Shown: positions 45,438-55,586 of the stretch, piece after piece
Layout: each line of letters starts with the position of its first letter
Position numbering within the stretch: position 1 is the first letter of the stretch
NCBI RefSeq assembly: GCF_030397665.1
Contig: NZ_JAPUBT010000015.1
Span: 1 to 64,000, forward strand
From: Janthinobacterium sp. SUN073
GTDB lineage: Bacteria; Pseudomonadota; Gammaproteobacteria; Burkholderiales; Burkholderiaceae_D
Direction: 5' to 3'
DNA length: 64,000 nucleotides
Made by a program: the position numbers and the translations under genes
Notes under the pieces: generated by a model
What the model saw: the letters and a program-made list of their open reading frames with translations, nothing else
Told to the model about the DNA's origin: nothing
The model's database searches: none

Positions 45438-46109
45438 ATGGATATCGCCTGGACCGCGCTGGCCCTGTCGCTCAAAGTAGCGGCCTGGGCCACGGCGCTC
45501 AATTTGTTGCTCGGCATCGGTACGGGCTATCTGCTGGCGCGCACGCGTTTTCCCGGGCGCGAGTTGCTCGATGCCGTGTTGACCCTGCCGATGGTGATGC
45601 CGCCCACCGTGCTCGGCTATTACCTGCTGGTGCTGCTGGGCCGGCGCGGCACCTTGGGCATCTGGCTGCAGGACAACTTCGGCATCAACCTCATTTTTAC
45701 CTGGCAGGGCGCCGTCATCGCCTCGACGGTGGTGGCCTTTCCCCTCGTCTTCAAGCCCGCGCGCGCCGCCTTTGAGGCGGTCGATGGCCAGCTGGAGCAG
45801 GCGGCACGCGTGCTGGGCATTTCTGAAATGGCCATCTTTTTCCGGGTGACCTTGCCGCTGGCCTGGCGCGGCATCCTCGCCGGCGTGCTGCTGGGCTTTG
45901 TGCGCGCGCTGGGCGAGTTTGGCGCCACCCTGATGGTGGCCGGCAGCATCCCCGGCAAGACGCAAACCTTGTCGGTCGCCGTGTATGAAGCCGTGCAGGC
46001 GGGCCAGGACGACGTCGCCAACACCCTGGTGCTGATCACCTCTGCCGTGTGCATCGTGGTGCTGCTGTCGGCTGGCCGCCTGGCGCCCGGGCGCATCGCG
46101 CACAAATGA
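45438..46109 (+). CDS. modB: Molybdate ABC transporter permease
   Basis: 223 residues with five TM segments and the EAA loop (EQAARVLGISEMAIFFRVTLPLAWRGILAG) that couples to ModC. It starts 17 bases after modA and forms the channel for molybdate. Its stop overlaps the modC frame. Confidence 0.92.
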   Translation: MDIAWTALALSLKVAAWATALNLLLGIGTGYLLARTRFPGRELLDAVLTLPMVMPPTVLGYYLLVLLGRRGTLGIWLQDNFGINLIFTWQGAVIASTVVAFPLVFKPARAAFEAVDGQLEQAARVLGISEMAIFFRVTLPLAWRGILAGVLLGFVRALGEFGATLMVAGSIPGKTQTLSVAVYEAVQAGQDDVANTLVLITSAVCIVVLLSAGRLAPGRIAHK

Positions 46110-46114
46110 GGCCT

Positions 46115-46828
46115 ATGATGATGCCCATGCAACTCGACCTCGACATTCGCACCACCTTGCGCTCCGGCAAACGCTGCTTCGACATGCATGTGCAATGCAC
46201 GTCCAGCAGCCAGCGCATCGCCGTGTATGGCCCGTCCGGCGCCGGCAAGAGCATGACCCTGAAAGCCATTGCCGGACTCTTCACGCCTGACGCGGGGCAT
46301 ATCCGCCTGAATGGCCGTACCCTGTTCGATTCCGCCGCCGGCATCAATTTGCCGCCGCAGCAGCGCAACGTGGCCTACCTGTTCCAGGATTACGCGCTAT
46401 TCCCGCACCTGACGGTGCGCCAGAACGTGGGCTTCGGCTTGGCGCGCGGCTGGTTCAACCCGCGCGCGCGCGAAAAATTGCAGAAGGTCGAGCATTGGCT
46501 AGCCGCATTCCACTTGCAGGAACTGGCGCACCAGTTTCCCGACGAGTTGTCCGGTGGCCAGCGCCAAAGGGTGGCGCTGGCGAGGGCACTCGTGGCCGAA
46601 CCAAACGCGCTGCTGCTCGACGAGCCGTTTGCCGCCCTCGATCCGGCCCTGCGTGTCAAAATGCGGTTGGAGCTGAGCCAGTGGCAGCAGCGCCTGGACG
46701 TGCCCATGATCCTGATCACCCATGATCCGGAAGATGCGCGCATCCTGGGTGAGCATGTGCTGTACTTGCGCGATGGACAGATCGATAACAGGGAAGAACA
46801 CATGGCATTGGGTGAACGCATTGGATAA
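46115..46828 (+). CDS. modC: Molybdate ABC transporter ATPase
   Basis: 237 residues: Walker A GPSGAGKS, signature LSGGQRQR, Walker B LLLDEPFAALDP. It is shorter than typical ModC (about 350) because the C-terminal TOBE/Mop domain is absent; the Mop domains are instead found in the adjacent ModE. ATG 46115 is used (alternatives 46106, 46118 and 46121). It overlaps the modE start by about 15 bases. Confidence 0.9.
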   Translation: MMMPMQLDLDIRTTLRSGKRCFDMHVQCTSSSQRIAVYGPSGAGKSMTLKAIAGLFTPDAGHIRLNGRTLFDSAAGINLPPQQRNVAYLFQDYALFPHLTVRQNVGFGLARGWFNPRAREKLQKVEHWLAAFHLQELAHQFPDELSGGQRQRVALARALVAEPNALLLDEPFAALDPALRVKMRLELSQWQQRLDVPMILITHDPEDARILGEHVLYLRDGQIDNREEHMALGERIG

Positions 46829-47636
46829 ATCAGCGGCAGCGGAAATCGGCCTGCAAGGCTCGGTATGGATGACGGTGGGCGGAGAAAATCTGGGCGGCGC
46901 CGGCCGGGTGGAATTGCTGGGCGCCATCGCCGAATGCGGCTCCATCACGCAGGCGGCCAAGCTCGTCAAGATGAGCTACAAGGCGGCCTGGGACGCCATC
47001 GACGCGATGAACAACCTGGCTGGTGAACCGCTGGTCGAGCGCTTGACGGGCGGCAAGGGCGGCGGCGGCACGCGGCTGACGCCACGGGGACGCCAGCTGG
47101 TCGATAATTTCCGTATCATCGAGCGCGAGCATGCGCGCTACCTGCGCCAGCTGGGCAGCCAGGCGGAAGGCATCGCCGACGATCTTTTACTCATACGGAG
47201 AATGGCCATGAAAACCACGGCACGCAATCAATTCCTGGGCAAGGTGGCCGAACTGAAACAGGGCGCCGTCAACGATGAAGTGACCCTGGAATTGCCGGGT
47301 GGACAGCACATCGTCGCCATCGTCACGCAGGGCAGCAGCGCAAGCCTGGGCCTGGTGCCGGGCGCGGAAGCGTTTGCGCTGATCAAGGCGTCGTCGATCA
47401 TCCTCGTGGCGGACAGCGCAGGGGCGCGCTTTTCTGCGCGCAACCAATTGGCCGGCACCGTGACGCGCGTGCAGACGGGCGCCGTCAACACGGAAGTGGT
47501 GCTGGACTTGCCGCGCGGCGGCACGATCGCCGCCATCATCACGAATCAGAGCAGCACCGACCTGGGCATCGCCATCGGCAGCAGCGTGACGGCGATTTTC
47601 AAGGCGTCCAGCGTGATTCTGGGCGTGCCGGCCTAA
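46812..47636 (+). CDS. modE: ModE molybdate-responsive regulator with two Mop domains
   Basis: 274 residues. An N-terminal winged HTH (VELLGAIAECGSITQAAKLVKMSYKAAWDAIDAMNN) is followed by two Mop/TOBE domains (about 130-270), each with a molybdate-binding stretch (ARNQFLGKVAEL... and ARNQLAGTVTRV...). The protein binds the operator at 44603-44626 when loaded with molybdate and represses modABC. GTG 46812 is used; TTG 46821 is an alternative. It overlaps modC by 17 bases. Confidence 0.88.
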   Translation: MNALDKSAAAEIGLQGSVWMTVGGENLGGAGRVELLGAIAECGSITQAAKLVKMSYKAAWDAIDAMNNLAGEPLVERLTGGKGGGGTRLTPRGRQLVDNFRIIEREHARYLRQLGSQAEGIADDLLLIRRMAMKTTARNQFLGKVAELKQGAVNDEVTLELPGGQHIVAIVTQGSSASLGLVPGAEAFALIKASSIILVADSAGARFSARNQLAGTVTRVQTGAVNTEVVLDLPRGGTIAAIITNQSSTDLGIAIGSSVTAIFKASSVILGVPA

Positions 47637-47652
47637 ACCCAAAGCAAGGACT

Positions 47653-47679
47653 GGGGTCGTACCCTCAGGGTACGACCCC
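47653..47679. repeat. GGGGTC..GACCCC hairpin, copy 1
   Basis: Perfect 13-bp arms GGGGTCGTACCCT / AGGGTACGACCCC with a single-base centre. It lies between the convergent modE and hybrid kinase genes and may act as a bidirectional terminator. The left flank AACCCAAAGCAAGGACT closely resembles the flank of copy 2 read from the other strand. Confidence 0.8.
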
Positions 47680-47707
47680 GGCATTTATCGTCCGGGTTCA
47701 AGTGAGC

Positions 47708-50700
47708 TTAATCCTTCAGCCTCGACAACCAATCCGCCGCCGCCGCCAGCGCCTGCTCGAGTTCCTGCGCCGTCTGCGCCAGCAGTGCCGGCACCTCGTC
47801 CAGGCGGCCCGCGTCGATGGCTTCCTCTGTGGCGAACGCGGCGCGGATCAGGCGTTTCGTGCCCAGGGTGCCGACGGAGCCGCGCACGCCGTGCAGGATG
47901 CGCGCCACGTCGCTGTGGCGGCCCGCCTGCAACGCCGTTTCGGCGTCGCGCACGGGCGTCATGCCCTTGTTCAGGGCGTCTTCCACCATGCGCCGCAGCA
48001 CGCCGCGGCCTTTCGCATCGCGGCCCATCACGCGCATCAGCGGCGCCATGGAAAATACTTCCTCATCGGCAAGGGGCACCGGCCCGGCCGTCTGCACTGG
48101 CGGGCGCTTGGGCAGGTGGCGCAGGATGACTGCCATCATCTCTTCCACCACCACGGGCTTGGCGATGAAGTCGCTGATGCCGGCCGTCATGCAGCGCTCG
48201 CGCTCGGACGCCAGCACGCCGGCCGTCATGGCGATCACGGGCAAGTTCAAACGCAGTTCCGTGCGGATGATATGGGTGGCGCTGAAGCCGTCCATGACGG
48301 GCATTTGCATGTCCATCAGCACGATATCGTAGCGCAGCGCTTCCGTGCGCAGCCGTTCCACGGCTTGCAAGCCGTCGCCCACCACGTCGAGGGTGGCGCC
48401 CATGTGCTCGAGGATGCCGCGCGCCACGGCCTGGTTTAAATGATTGTCTTCCACCAGCAGGAAATGCACGCCGGCCAGTTCCGTGCCCAGCGGCTGGTGC
48501 AGGATGCGCTGCTCGCCGCCGTCGTTCTTGGCGATCAGCGCCTGGTGCAGGGCATCGAACAGGCTCGAACCCGTGATTGGCTTCATCAGCACGACATCGG
48601 CCTCGGCCGCGCTGGAGATTTCTTCCAGGTGGTTGCGCGCGAAGGCGTTGACCATCACCACGATGGGTTGGCGCTGGCCGCTGGCCGCCTGGCGGATGGC
48701 CTTGGCCGTGGCCAGGCCGTCCATGACGGGCATGTGCCAGTCGGCCAGCACCACGTCGTACGGTTGTTGCTGCGCCAGGCGTTCGCGGTACAGTTCGATG
48801 GCGGCAAAGCCGGAATCGACTTCGTCGGCCAGCCAGCCCCAGGCCTCGATCAGCTTGACGATCAGTTCGCGCGTGGTGCGGTTATCGTCGGCCACCAGCA
48901 GGCGCAGCTGGCCCAGGGCCGGCGTGCGCCGCGTTTCGGCCGGCTGCGCCAGCATCTCGAACGGCACGCTGAACCAGAAGCGGCTGCCCTTGCCTTCGCT
49001 GCTGGCCACGGCGATATCGCCACCCATCATGTGGATCAGCTGCTTGCTGATGGCCAGACCCAGGCCCGTGCCGCCGAAGCGCCGCGTGATGCTCTGGTCG
49101 CCCTGTGAAAAGGCGGCGAACAGCTGCTGTTGCTGCAGTTCCGTCATGCCGATGCCCGTGTCGCGCACTTCGAAGCGCAGCCAGGCGCGGTCTTGTTGGC
49201 TTTCGGCCAGGCTGACGGCCACCACCACTTCGCCGCTTTCGGTAAACTTGATGGCGTTGCCGGCCAGGTTGACGAGAATTTGCTGCAGGCGCTGGGCGTC
49301 GCCCACCAGGCGCCGCGGCACGTCGGGCTCGACGGCGATGGCCAGTTCCAGTTCCTTTTCGCCCGCATTCATGGTCATCGTCGTGGCCAGCGTGTTCATG
49401 ACCTCGTCTAGGTCGAATTCGACGGGCGACAATTCCATGCGGCGCGCCTCGATCTTCGAATAGTCGAGCACGTCGTTGAGGATGCCCAGCAGCGACTGGC
49501 CCGCCACGCGCACCATGGTCAGATACTTGCGCTGTTCCGTATCGAGCCTGGTATTGCCCAATAAGTACACCATGCCCAGCACGGCATTGAGGGGCGTGCG
49601 GATTTCATGGCTCATGTTGGCCACGAAATCGCTCTTCGCGCGGTTGGCCGCCTCGGCCCGGTCGCGCTCCTGTTCCAGTTCCGCCGCGCGCGCTTCGAGC
49701 TCCTGCTGCAGACGGTCGCGTTCGCTCATCAGGCCGTTGAACGCTTCCGTCAGTTCGCCGATTTCGTCGCGCTGCCGCACCGGCACGGGGGTGAAGCGGC
49801 TGCCGCTGGTGTGCAGGGCCCGCAGGGTGTCGCGCAGGCGTACCAGCGGCGACAGCAGCCGCACGGTGACCCAGCCCAGAACAAAAGCGGCCAGCAGCGA
49901 GGCGAGGGTGCTCCACAGCACCAGCCGGTACAGCACCCCATCGAACGGTTCGAAGGCATCGTCGAGGGGCAGCGAGGCGGCCAGCAGCCAGTTCACCGAT
50001 TTCAGGCGCTTGAAGCTGTTGACGGCCGTGATGCCGCGGCTGTTGGTGCTGACCATGCTGCCTTCGCCATCGTTCTTCAGCAGCTGCGTAGTGGTCTGGT
50101 TGGCGTTCGGCTGGCGCGGCTGCAGCAAGCGGCTGGTATCGGGGTGCAGCACGTAACGGGGCACGGCGCCGCGCGTGAGGATGAAGTAATAGCCGCTCTT
50201 GCCGATCTTTTCCGAACGCAAGCGTCCCAGCAGGTTATCCTTGTACAGGCGCAGCACGCCGATCACCACGCCGGCGACCTCGCCATCGGCCGTGAGCACG
50301 GGCGCCACCATCTGCACGATGGGCATGCCGCTCGATTTGCCCAGCATCGGCTCGGTGATCATGGGCTGGCGCGTGCGCAAGACGGTCTGGAAATACTCAC
50401 GCTCGGCCACGTTGATGCCGGCGCGGCCCGAGACCAGCGGCATGTCGGCCACGACGGCGCCTTGCGCATCGAGCACCAGCACGTCGTCGAACAGTACCAG
50501 CATCGAGCGGCGCGCATAGTATTCGCGCAATTGGGCGGGCCGGGCGATCAATTCCGGCGGCTGCTGCCTGGCCGTCAGCGTGACGATCTGCAGCAGCATG
50601 CCCAGCTTGTCGTCGAGTTCGGCAGCGGTGCGGGTGATCAGGGCAGATTGCTGGCTCAGCAGTACTCGCGTGAAGTCGGCGCGCATGTGCTGCACCTGTA

Positions 50701-50782
50701 TCATGGTGACCAGCGCGATCATGGCGATCGAGGTCAGGCTGGTGGCCAGCGCGACTTTTGCTTTGATGCCGAGAGGCTTCAT
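47708..50782 (-). CDS. Hybrid sensor histidine kinase / response regulator with Hpt domain
   Basis: 1024 residues. TM1 (about 8-28), a dCache-like periplasmic sensor (about 35-280), TM2, HAMP, a coiled coil, HisKA (His392 in [13 protein letters not shown]), HATPase (about 500-620), two receiver domains (about 640-760 and 780-900, phospho-Asp in [10 protein letters not shown] and [10 protein letters not shown]), and a C-terminal Hpt domain ([12 protein letters not shown], about 960). All phosphorelay modules sit in one protein; the output regulator is elsewhere. AAAGGAAATC precedes ATG 50782. No ligand can be inferred. Confidence 0.88.
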   Translation of the reverse strand: MKPLGIKAKVALATSLTSIAMIALVTMIQVQHMRADFTRVLLSQQSALITRTAAELDDKLGMLLQIVTLTARQQPPELIARPAQLREYYARRSMLVLFDDVLVLDAQGAVVADMPLVSGRAGINVAEREYFQTVLRTRQPMITEPMLGKSSGMPIVQMVAPVLTADGEVAGVVIGVLRLYKDNLLGRLRSEKIGKSGYYFILTRGAVPRYVLHPDTSRLLQPRQPNANQTTTQLLKNDGEGSMVSTNSRGITAVNSFKRLKSVNWLLAASLPLDDAFEPFDGVLYRLVLWSTLASLLAAFVLGWVTVRLLSPLVRLRDTLRALHTSGSRFTPVPVRQRDEIGELTEAFNGLMSERDRLQQELEARAAELEQERDRAEAANRAKSDFVANMSHEIRTPLNAVLGMVYLLGNTRLDTEQRKYLTMVRVAGQSLLGILNDVLDYSKIEARRMELSPVEFDLDEVMNTLATTMTMNAGEKELELAIAVEPDVPRRLVGDAQRLQQILVNLAGNAIKFTESGEVVVAVSLAESQQDRAWLRFEVRDTGIGMTELQQQQLFAAFSQGDQSITRRFGGTGLGLAISKQLIHMMGGDIAVASSEGKGSRFWFSVPFEMLAQPAETRRTPALGQLRLLVADDNRTTRELIVKLIEAWGWLADEVDSGFAAIELYRERLAQQQPYDVVLADWHMPVMDGLATAKAIRQAASGQRQPIVVMVNAFARNHLEEISSAAEADVVLMKPITGSSLFDALHQALIAKNDGGEQRILHQPLGTELAGVHFLLVEDNHLNQAVARGILEHMGATLDVVGDGLQAVERLRTEALRYDIVLMDMQMPVMDGFSATHIIRTELRLNLPVIAMTAGVLASERERCMTAGISDFIAKPVVVEEMMAVILRHLPKRPPVQTAGPVPLADEEVFSMAPLMRVMGRDAKGRGVLRRMVEDALNKGMTPVRDAETALQAGRHSDVARILHGVRGSVGTLGTKRLIRAAFATEEAIDAGRLDEVPALLAQTAQELEQALAAAADWLSRLKD

Positions 50783-51021
50783 GATTTCCTTTTCAGTACC
50801 GGGCGGTACAGGCGGCAGATAATGCTGTCAGGAATTTTCCTATCAATGCCCCAGCTTGGCAAGCGCCACCGCGCAAATTGCCCGCCCCGCATGGGCTTTT
50901 GACGATGTTGCCATATAATTAAAGTCTGAACGTCGTTTATTCAGCGGAAATGCGGTGAAATTGGCACACGGCAACCCTGTATGCAGTAAACTTGTTATTG
51001 CATTTTCTAAAAGGTACCGAC

Positions 51022-51780
51022 ATGACTGAAGCGCTACTCACTCCCACCTTGCCCACAGTGACCGTGGAAGCGTTGCGTGCGCGATGCTCGACCTGCAGCA
51101 TGCATCAATTGTGCCTGCCGATGGGCCTCGATGTGGGCGACATGGACAGGCTGGACCAGATCATCGGCCGCCGCCGCAAGATCGTGCGCGGTGCCTCGCT
51201 GTTCCGCATCGGCGACTCGTTCCAGAACCTGTACGCGATCCGCCTGGGGCACTTCAAGACGTACCAGATCAATCCGGGCGGTGAAGAACAGGTGACGGGT
51301 TTCCAGATGGCTGGTGAACTGCTGGGCATGGACGCCATCAGCGCCGACCGCCACCACTGTAATGCGGTGGCGCTGGAAGACAGCGAAGTGTGTGAAATTC
51401 CGTTTTCCAGCCTGGAACAGTTGCTGGGCAATATGCCGACCCTGCTGCGCCATTTCCATCGCATGATGAGCCAGGAAATCACGCGCGAGCAAAGCGTCAT
51501 GCTGTTGTTGGGCAATATGCAGGCGACCCAGCGTTTTGCCGCCTTTATCGTCAACCTGGCCTCGCGCTATGAAGCGCGCGGCTATTCGGCCAGCAAATTT
51601 CAGCTGCGCATGTCGCGCGAGGAAATCGGCAATTACCTGGGGCTGACCATCGAGAGCGTCAGCCGTTTATTGTCGAAATTTAAGAAGGAAGGCTGGCTGC
51701 GCGTCTCCAACCGCGAGATCGAGATCTTGCAGCCGGCCAAGTTGAAAGCCATTACGGCCGGTACCGACCCCTGCAAATAA
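51022..51780 (+). CDS. fnr: FNR-type oxygen-sensing regulator
   Basis: 252 residues. The four Fe-S ligands are present: C22, C25, C31 and C113 (HHC). A CRP-like beta-roll is followed by a dimerisation helix and the HTH EIGNYLGLTIESVSRLLSKF, whose E..SR pattern recognises TTGAT-N4-ATCAA. A perfect site of that kind lies upstream of ccoN. The start ATG 51022 follows AAAAGGTACCGAC. It is the first gene of the microaerobic respiration region and is convergent with fixH. Confidence 0.93.
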   Translation: MTEALLTPTLPTVTVEALRARCSTCSMHQLCLPMGLDVGDMDRLDQIIGRRRKIVRGASLFRIGDSFQNLYAIRLGHFKTYQINPGGEEQVTGFQMAGELLGMDAISADRHHCNAVALEDSEVCEIPFSSLEQLLGNMPTLLRHFHRMMSQEITREQSVMLLLGNMQATQRFAAFIVNLASRYEARGYSASKFQLRMSREEIGNYLGLTIESVSRLLSKFKKEGWLRVSNREIEILQPAKLKAITAGTDPCK

Positions 51781-51783
51781 GGC

Positions 51784-52308
51784 TTACAGTTCCTCATCGG
51801 CGTGCAGCGCGATGCTGCGCTGCAGCGGCCAGGTCCAGATGCCGGACAGGCGCCACTCGCGTTTGTCGTTTTCTACCAGGACTTGCCAGCGGCTGCGCTC
51901 GAGCATCGGCAGCGCGACGGAAAAATTGCCGGCCGCATCGGGCTGCACCAGCAGCTTGATATCCTTTTCCGGCAGGGTCGCATGCGCCAGGTGCAGCTGC
52001 AACGGACCCTGATAGGCCTTGCCGAAGCTGTGCACGGAACCACTCAGGCGCGCTGACGCCACATCATAGGACAGGCTGGTATCCATCGCCAGGTCGCTGG
52101 CGATCGTATCGCGCCGCAAGTCCTGGTTGATCGCCTTGCCCTGCTTGTAATAGTCCCCCACCACCAGCGCATCGGGCTGCGTAAACGCGATATACGCCAT
52201 GCAGCTGCCGACGACCACGGACAGGCCGGGACCGATCATCAGCAGCCAAGGCCAGCGATGCTTGTACCACGGTGCAACGGGGGCTTGCAGCTTGAGACTG
52301 TCGGACAT
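51784..52308 (-). CDS. fixH: FixH/CcoH-type accessory protein of cbb3 oxidase
   Basis: 174 residues with one N-terminal TM (about 20-40) and a periplasmic FixH domain (DYYKQGKAINQDLRRDTIASDLAMD, then a beta-rich C-terminal half ending in RLSGIWTWPL). FixH is required for assembly of cbb3 oxidase and works with CcoG and CcoI. AAGGAG precedes the start. It is separated from ccoG by a 146-base gap holding two hairpin repeats. Confidence 0.88.
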   Translation of the reverse strand: MSDSLKLQAPVAPWYKHRWPWLLMIGPGLSVVVGSCMAYIAFTQPDALVVGDYYKQGKAINQDLRRDTIASDLAMDTSLSYDVASARLSGSVHSFGKAYQGPLQLHLAHATLPEKDIKLLVQPDAAGNFSVALPMLERSRWQVLVENDKREWRLSGIWTWPLQRSIALHADEEL

Positions 52309-52320
52309 TTTGTTCTCCTT

Positions 52321-52347
52321 GGGGTCAGACCCTTTGGGTCTGACCCC
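52321..52347. repeat. GGGGTC..GACCCC hairpin, copy 2
   Basis: Perfect 12-bp arms GGGGTCAGACCC / GGGTCTGACCCC (extendable to 13 with T..A), loop TTT. It lies between fixH and ccoG, just upstream of the fixH ribosome binding site. Confidence 0.8.
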
Positions 52348-52418
52348 AGCTTTTGCTTCTGGGTTGAAAATACAGTAAAGCTAACGCATGTTTGATGCTA
52401 CCCCTACGGCGAAATACC

Positions 52419-52445
52419 GGGGTCGGACCCAGAGGGTCCGACCCC
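52419..52445. repeat. GGGGTC..GACCCC hairpin, copy 3
   Basis: Perfect 12-bp arms GGGGTCGGACCC / GGGTCCGACCCC (13 with C..G), loop AGA. It lies 71 bases from copy 2, just after the ccoG stop. Confidence 0.8.
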
Positions 52446-52454
52446 GAATCAACA

Positions 52455-53837
52455 TCACCGCGGCACGATGAATACCGCGCTTTCACGCACATGCAACGAC
52501 GGGTCGTCCAGCGAATGCAATTCGATCGCAATCTTGTTCGAGCCCTTTTCTCCCACGCCGTGCGGCACGCGCAGGCGGATCGGCCAGCCCAGCGTTTCCG
52601 TCGGCTGCAACGTCACCTCTTCGCGCGTCAGCAAGGTCAGGCCCGGCAAGCCGGAAGCGCTGATTTTAAAATGCTGGGTTTGCTCCGAGGTGTTCATGAT
52701 CTGCAAGCGGTAGACGTTTTCGATCATGCCGTCTTCCACTTCGCGTCCCATCGAACCGCGGTCGCGGATCACGTCCATTTTCAGGGGCGTGCGCAGGGCC
52801 AGCGAAGTACACACGGCGATGATGATCAGGGCCAGGATGGAAGTGTAGATCAGCACGCGCGGGCGCATGGCGCGCTGGCGTATCTGCTTCGAACTGAAGT
52901 TGTTTTCCATCGCATGGTCGGTACTGTAGCGTACCAGTCCCCGCGGCCGGTCGACCTTGTCCATCACGCTGTTGCAGGCATCGACGCAGGCGGCGCAGCC
53001 GATGCATTCATACTGCAGGCCGTTGCGGATATCGATGCCGGTCGGACACACCTGCACGCACAGGGTGCAGTCGATGCAATCGCCCAGCTTGTCGTTGTTG
53101 CCGGCCTTCTTGCTGATGGCGCCACGCGGTTCGCCGCGCTTGGCATCGTAGGTGATGATCAGGGTGTCCTGGTCGAACATGGCGCTCTGGAAGCGCGCGT
53201 AGGGGCACATGTATTTGCACACCTGCTCGCGCAGCCAGCCCGCGTTGCCGTAGGTTGCCAGGCTGTAGAACAAGACCCAGAACCATTCCCAGGGACCGAA
53301 ATTGAGGGTGGTCACCTCGCGCGCCAGTTCCTTGATCGGCGTGAAATAGCCGACAAAGGTAAAGCCCGTCCACAGGGCGATGGCGCCCCATGCCAGGTGC
53401 TTGGCCGTCTTCTTGAAGGCCTTGCGCACGGAGGGTCCCTGCTTGTCGAGGGCCATGCGCGCGCTGCGCGTACCCTCGATGCGGCGTTCGACCCACAGGA
53501 AGATTTCCGTGTATACCGTTTGCGGGCAAGAGAACCCGCACCACACCCGCCCGGCGATGGCCGTGACGAGGAATAACAAATACGCACAGATGATCAGCAG
53601 GGCCGCCAGATAGATGAAATCCTGGGGCCACAGCACGACGCCGAAAATGTAGAACTTGCGCGTGGTCAAATCGAACAGCAGGGCTTGCCTGCCATTCCAG
53701 GTCAACCACGGCAAGCCGTAGAACGCCAGCTGGGTAAGCCATACGCATACCCATCGCCAGGTAGCGTAGCGTCCTTTGGCCTCGCGAGGGTAGATCTGCT
53801 CGCGGGCCGCATACATCTTGATGACTTGAGGTTCCAT
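52455..53837 (-). CDS. ccoG: Cytochrome c oxidase accessory protein CcoG (FixG/RdxA)
   Basis: 460 residues, several TM segments and a ferredoxin-type 4Fe-4S region (CIDCTLCVQVCPTGIDIRNG and CIGCAACVDACN) plus the FixG C-terminal Ig-like domain. CcoG is an iron-sulfur protein that reduces Cu(II) for cbb3 assembly. It starts four bases after ccoP and is part of the ccoNOQPG operon. Confidence 0.93.
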   Translation of the reverse strand: MEPQVIKMYAAREQIYPREAKGRYATWRWVCVWLTQLAFYGLPWLTWNGRQALLFDLTTRKFYIFGVVLWPQDFIYLAALLIICAYLLFLVTAIAGRVWCGFSCPQTVYTEIFLWVERRIEGTRSARMALDKQGPSVRKAFKKTAKHLAWGAIALWTGFTFVGYFTPIKELAREVTTLNFGPWEWFWVLFYSLATYGNAGWLREQVCKYMCPYARFQSAMFDQDTLIITYDAKRGEPRGAISKKAGNNDKLGDCIDCTLCVQVCPTGIDIRNGLQYECIGCAACVDACNSVMDKVDRPRGLVRYSTDHAMENNFSSKQIRQRAMRPRVLIYTSILALIIIAVCTSLALRTPLKMDVIRDRGSMGREVEDGMIENVYRLQIMNTSEQTQHFKISASGLPGLTLLTREEVTLQPTETLGWPIRLRVPHGVGEKGSNKIAIELHSLDDPSLHVRESAVFIVPR

Positions 53838-53841
53838 TACA

Positions 53842-54762
53842 TCATTTCACGGGCGTCTGGGGATTCGACAGGCTCCAGACATACGCCGACAGCACGTGTA
53901 CCTTGGACTCGCCGAGGAAATCGCTGAAGGCCGGCATGGTGTTGTTGCGTCCCTTGCGTACGGTTTCCATGATGGTATCAGCACTGCCGCCGTACAGCCA
54001 GATCTTGTCCGTCAGGTTAGGCGAACCGAGCATCTGATTGCCTTTCGCATCGGCACCGTGACAGGCCATGCAGGCGCCGAACTTGGCTTTGCCCAGCACG
54101 GATTTGACGGGGTCCGAAGTGGAACCGGACAGGCTCAGCACATAATGGGCCACGTTCTCGACATCCTTTTCGGAGCCCAGGGCGGCGCCCATCGGTGGCA
54201 TCTGCCCATTGCGGCCATGCATGATGGTGGTCTTGATGATGTCGGGTTCACCGCCATACAGCCAGTCCTTGTCGGTCAGGTTGGGGAAGCCCTTGTTGCC
54301 GCGTGCATCCGAACCGTGGCATTGCGCGCAGTAGGTCAGGAACAAACGCTGGCCGATGGCCAGTGCCTGCGGATCGGCGGCCACCGTCTTCAAGTCCTGG
54401 CTCAGGTACTTGTTGAACAGGGGACCGTAGTCGGCTTCCGCCTTCTTCAGCTCTTCCTCGTACTGGCCCGTCGATTTCCAGCCCAGGCTGCCGGCATAGG
54501 TGCCCAGGCCCGGGTACAGGAACAGATACGCCAGGGCGAAGACGATGGTGATGTAGAACAACCACATCCACCAGCGCGGCATTGGCGTGTTGAGTTCCTT
54601 CAAGTCCTCGTCCCAGACGTGGCCCGTGGTGCCGTCGGCAGGCGCGCCTTCGACCACTTTGATTTTCGACTGCGAGTACAGCAGCACGCCGCAGCCGATG
54701 ATGCCCAGCAGGGACAGCACGATGATGTAGATATTCCAGAAGCCATTGGTAAAGTCAGCCAT
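53842..54762 (-). CDS. ccoP: cbb3-type cytochrome c oxidase subunit III (di-heme c)
   Basis: 306 residues. Two N-terminal TM segments (FWNIYIIVLSLLGIIGCGVLL and WMWLFYITIVFALAYLFLYPG), then two cytochrome c domains with CAQCH and CMACH. It passes electrons to CcoO and the catalytic subunit. It overlaps ccoQ by 8 bases. Confidence 0.95.
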   Translation of the reverse strand: MADFTNGFWNIYIIVLSLLGIIGCGVLLYSQSKIKVVEGAPADGTTGHVWDEDLKELNTPMPRWWMWLFYITIVFALAYLFLYPGLGTYAGSLGWKSTGQYEEELKKAEADYGPLFNKYLSQDLKTVAADPQALAIGQRLFLTYCAQCHGSDARGNKGFPNLTDKDWLYGGEPDIIKTTIMHGRNGQMPPMGAALGSEKDVENVAHYVLSLSGSTSDPVKSVLGKAKFGACMACHGADAKGNQMLGSPNLTDKIWLYGGSADTIMETVRKGRNNTMPAFSDFLGESKVHVLSAYVWSLSNPQTPVK

Positions 54763-54955
54763 GGTTGCGCTCCCCTTGTGCCGGTGCGGCGTCGGCCGCG
54801 TAGTCGAGCGCCTCGTCGTCGAACGGCAGGCGCGCCGCCGCGTCGAAGTCGCTATTGCTGCGGCTGAACGTCCACCACAGGATGCCTACGAACGTCGTAA
54901 AGGAAACCACCGTCATGACGCTGCTGGCGCTGTCAAACAGGTTTTCGATTGCCAT
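54755..54955 (-). CDS. ccoQ: cbb3 oxidase subunit CcoQ (FixQ)
   Basis: 66 residues with a single TM (VMTVVSFTTFVGILWWTFS), as expected for CcoQ, which stabilises the oxidase complex. The C-terminal acidic tail is typical. It lies between ccoO and ccoP in the usual order. Confidence 0.9.
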   Translation of the reverse strand: MAIENLFDSASSVMTVVSFTTFVGILWWTFSRSNSDFDAAARLPFDDEALDYAADAAPAQGERNHG

Positions 54956-54956
54956 G

Positions 54957-55571
54957 CTAATTCCTTGTTTTGATTAATGTACCGAGGCCTTGCAGATAGG
55001 CGACCAGGGCGTCTTCTTCCGTCTTGTCCTGCAGCTGCGCCGGGCCGGCGGTGATTTCCGCATCGCTGTACGGCTGGCCCAGGCGTTGCAGGGCGCGCAT
55101 CTTCGGCATGATGTCGTCAGGCACCAGCTTGGTCTTTGCCAGCCATGGGTAGGCCGGCATGTTCGACTCGGGTACCACGTCGCGCGGGTTGTTCAAGTGC
55201 GTGCGGTGCCATTCATCGCTGTAGCGGGCGCCCACGCGGGCCAGATCCGGCCCCGTGCGCTTGGAACCCCACTGGAACGGACGGTCGTAGACGAACTCGC
55301 CAGCGACCGAATAGTGGCCATAGCGTTCCGTTTCCGCGCGCAGCGGACGCACCATCTGCGAATGGCAGTTGTAGCAGCCTTCGCGCACGTAAATGTCGCG
55401 GCCCGCCAGGCGCAGCGGCGAATACGGCTTCAGGCCGGCGACCGGCTCCGTCGTGCTCTTCTGGAAGAACAGGGGAACGATCTCGACGGCGCCGCCGATG
55501 CTGATCACTACCGTGACCAGGGCGATCAGCAGCCAGGGGTTTCTCTCAATCCATGCATGTGAAAATTTCAT
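54957..55571 (-). CDS. ccoO: cbb3-type cytochrome c oxidase subunit II (mono-heme c)
   Basis: 204 residues. N-terminal TM ([21 protein letters not shown]) and a cytochrome c with CYNCH (in [11 protein letters not shown]) and the axial Met in ESNMPAYP. It receives electrons from CcoP. It follows ccoN by 15 bases. Confidence 0.95.
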   Translation of the reverse strand: MKFSHAWIERNPWLLIALVTVVISIGGAVEIVPLFFQKSTTEPVAGLKPYSPLRLAGRDIYVREGCYNCHSQMVRPLRAETERYGHYSVAGEFVYDRPFQWGSKRTGPDLARVGARYSDEWHRTHLNNPRDVVPESNMPAYPWLAKTKLVPDDIMPKMRALQRLGQPYSDAEITAGPAQLQDKTEEDALVAYLQGLGTLIKTRN

Positions 55572-55586
55572 TTGCTTTCGCTCCTA

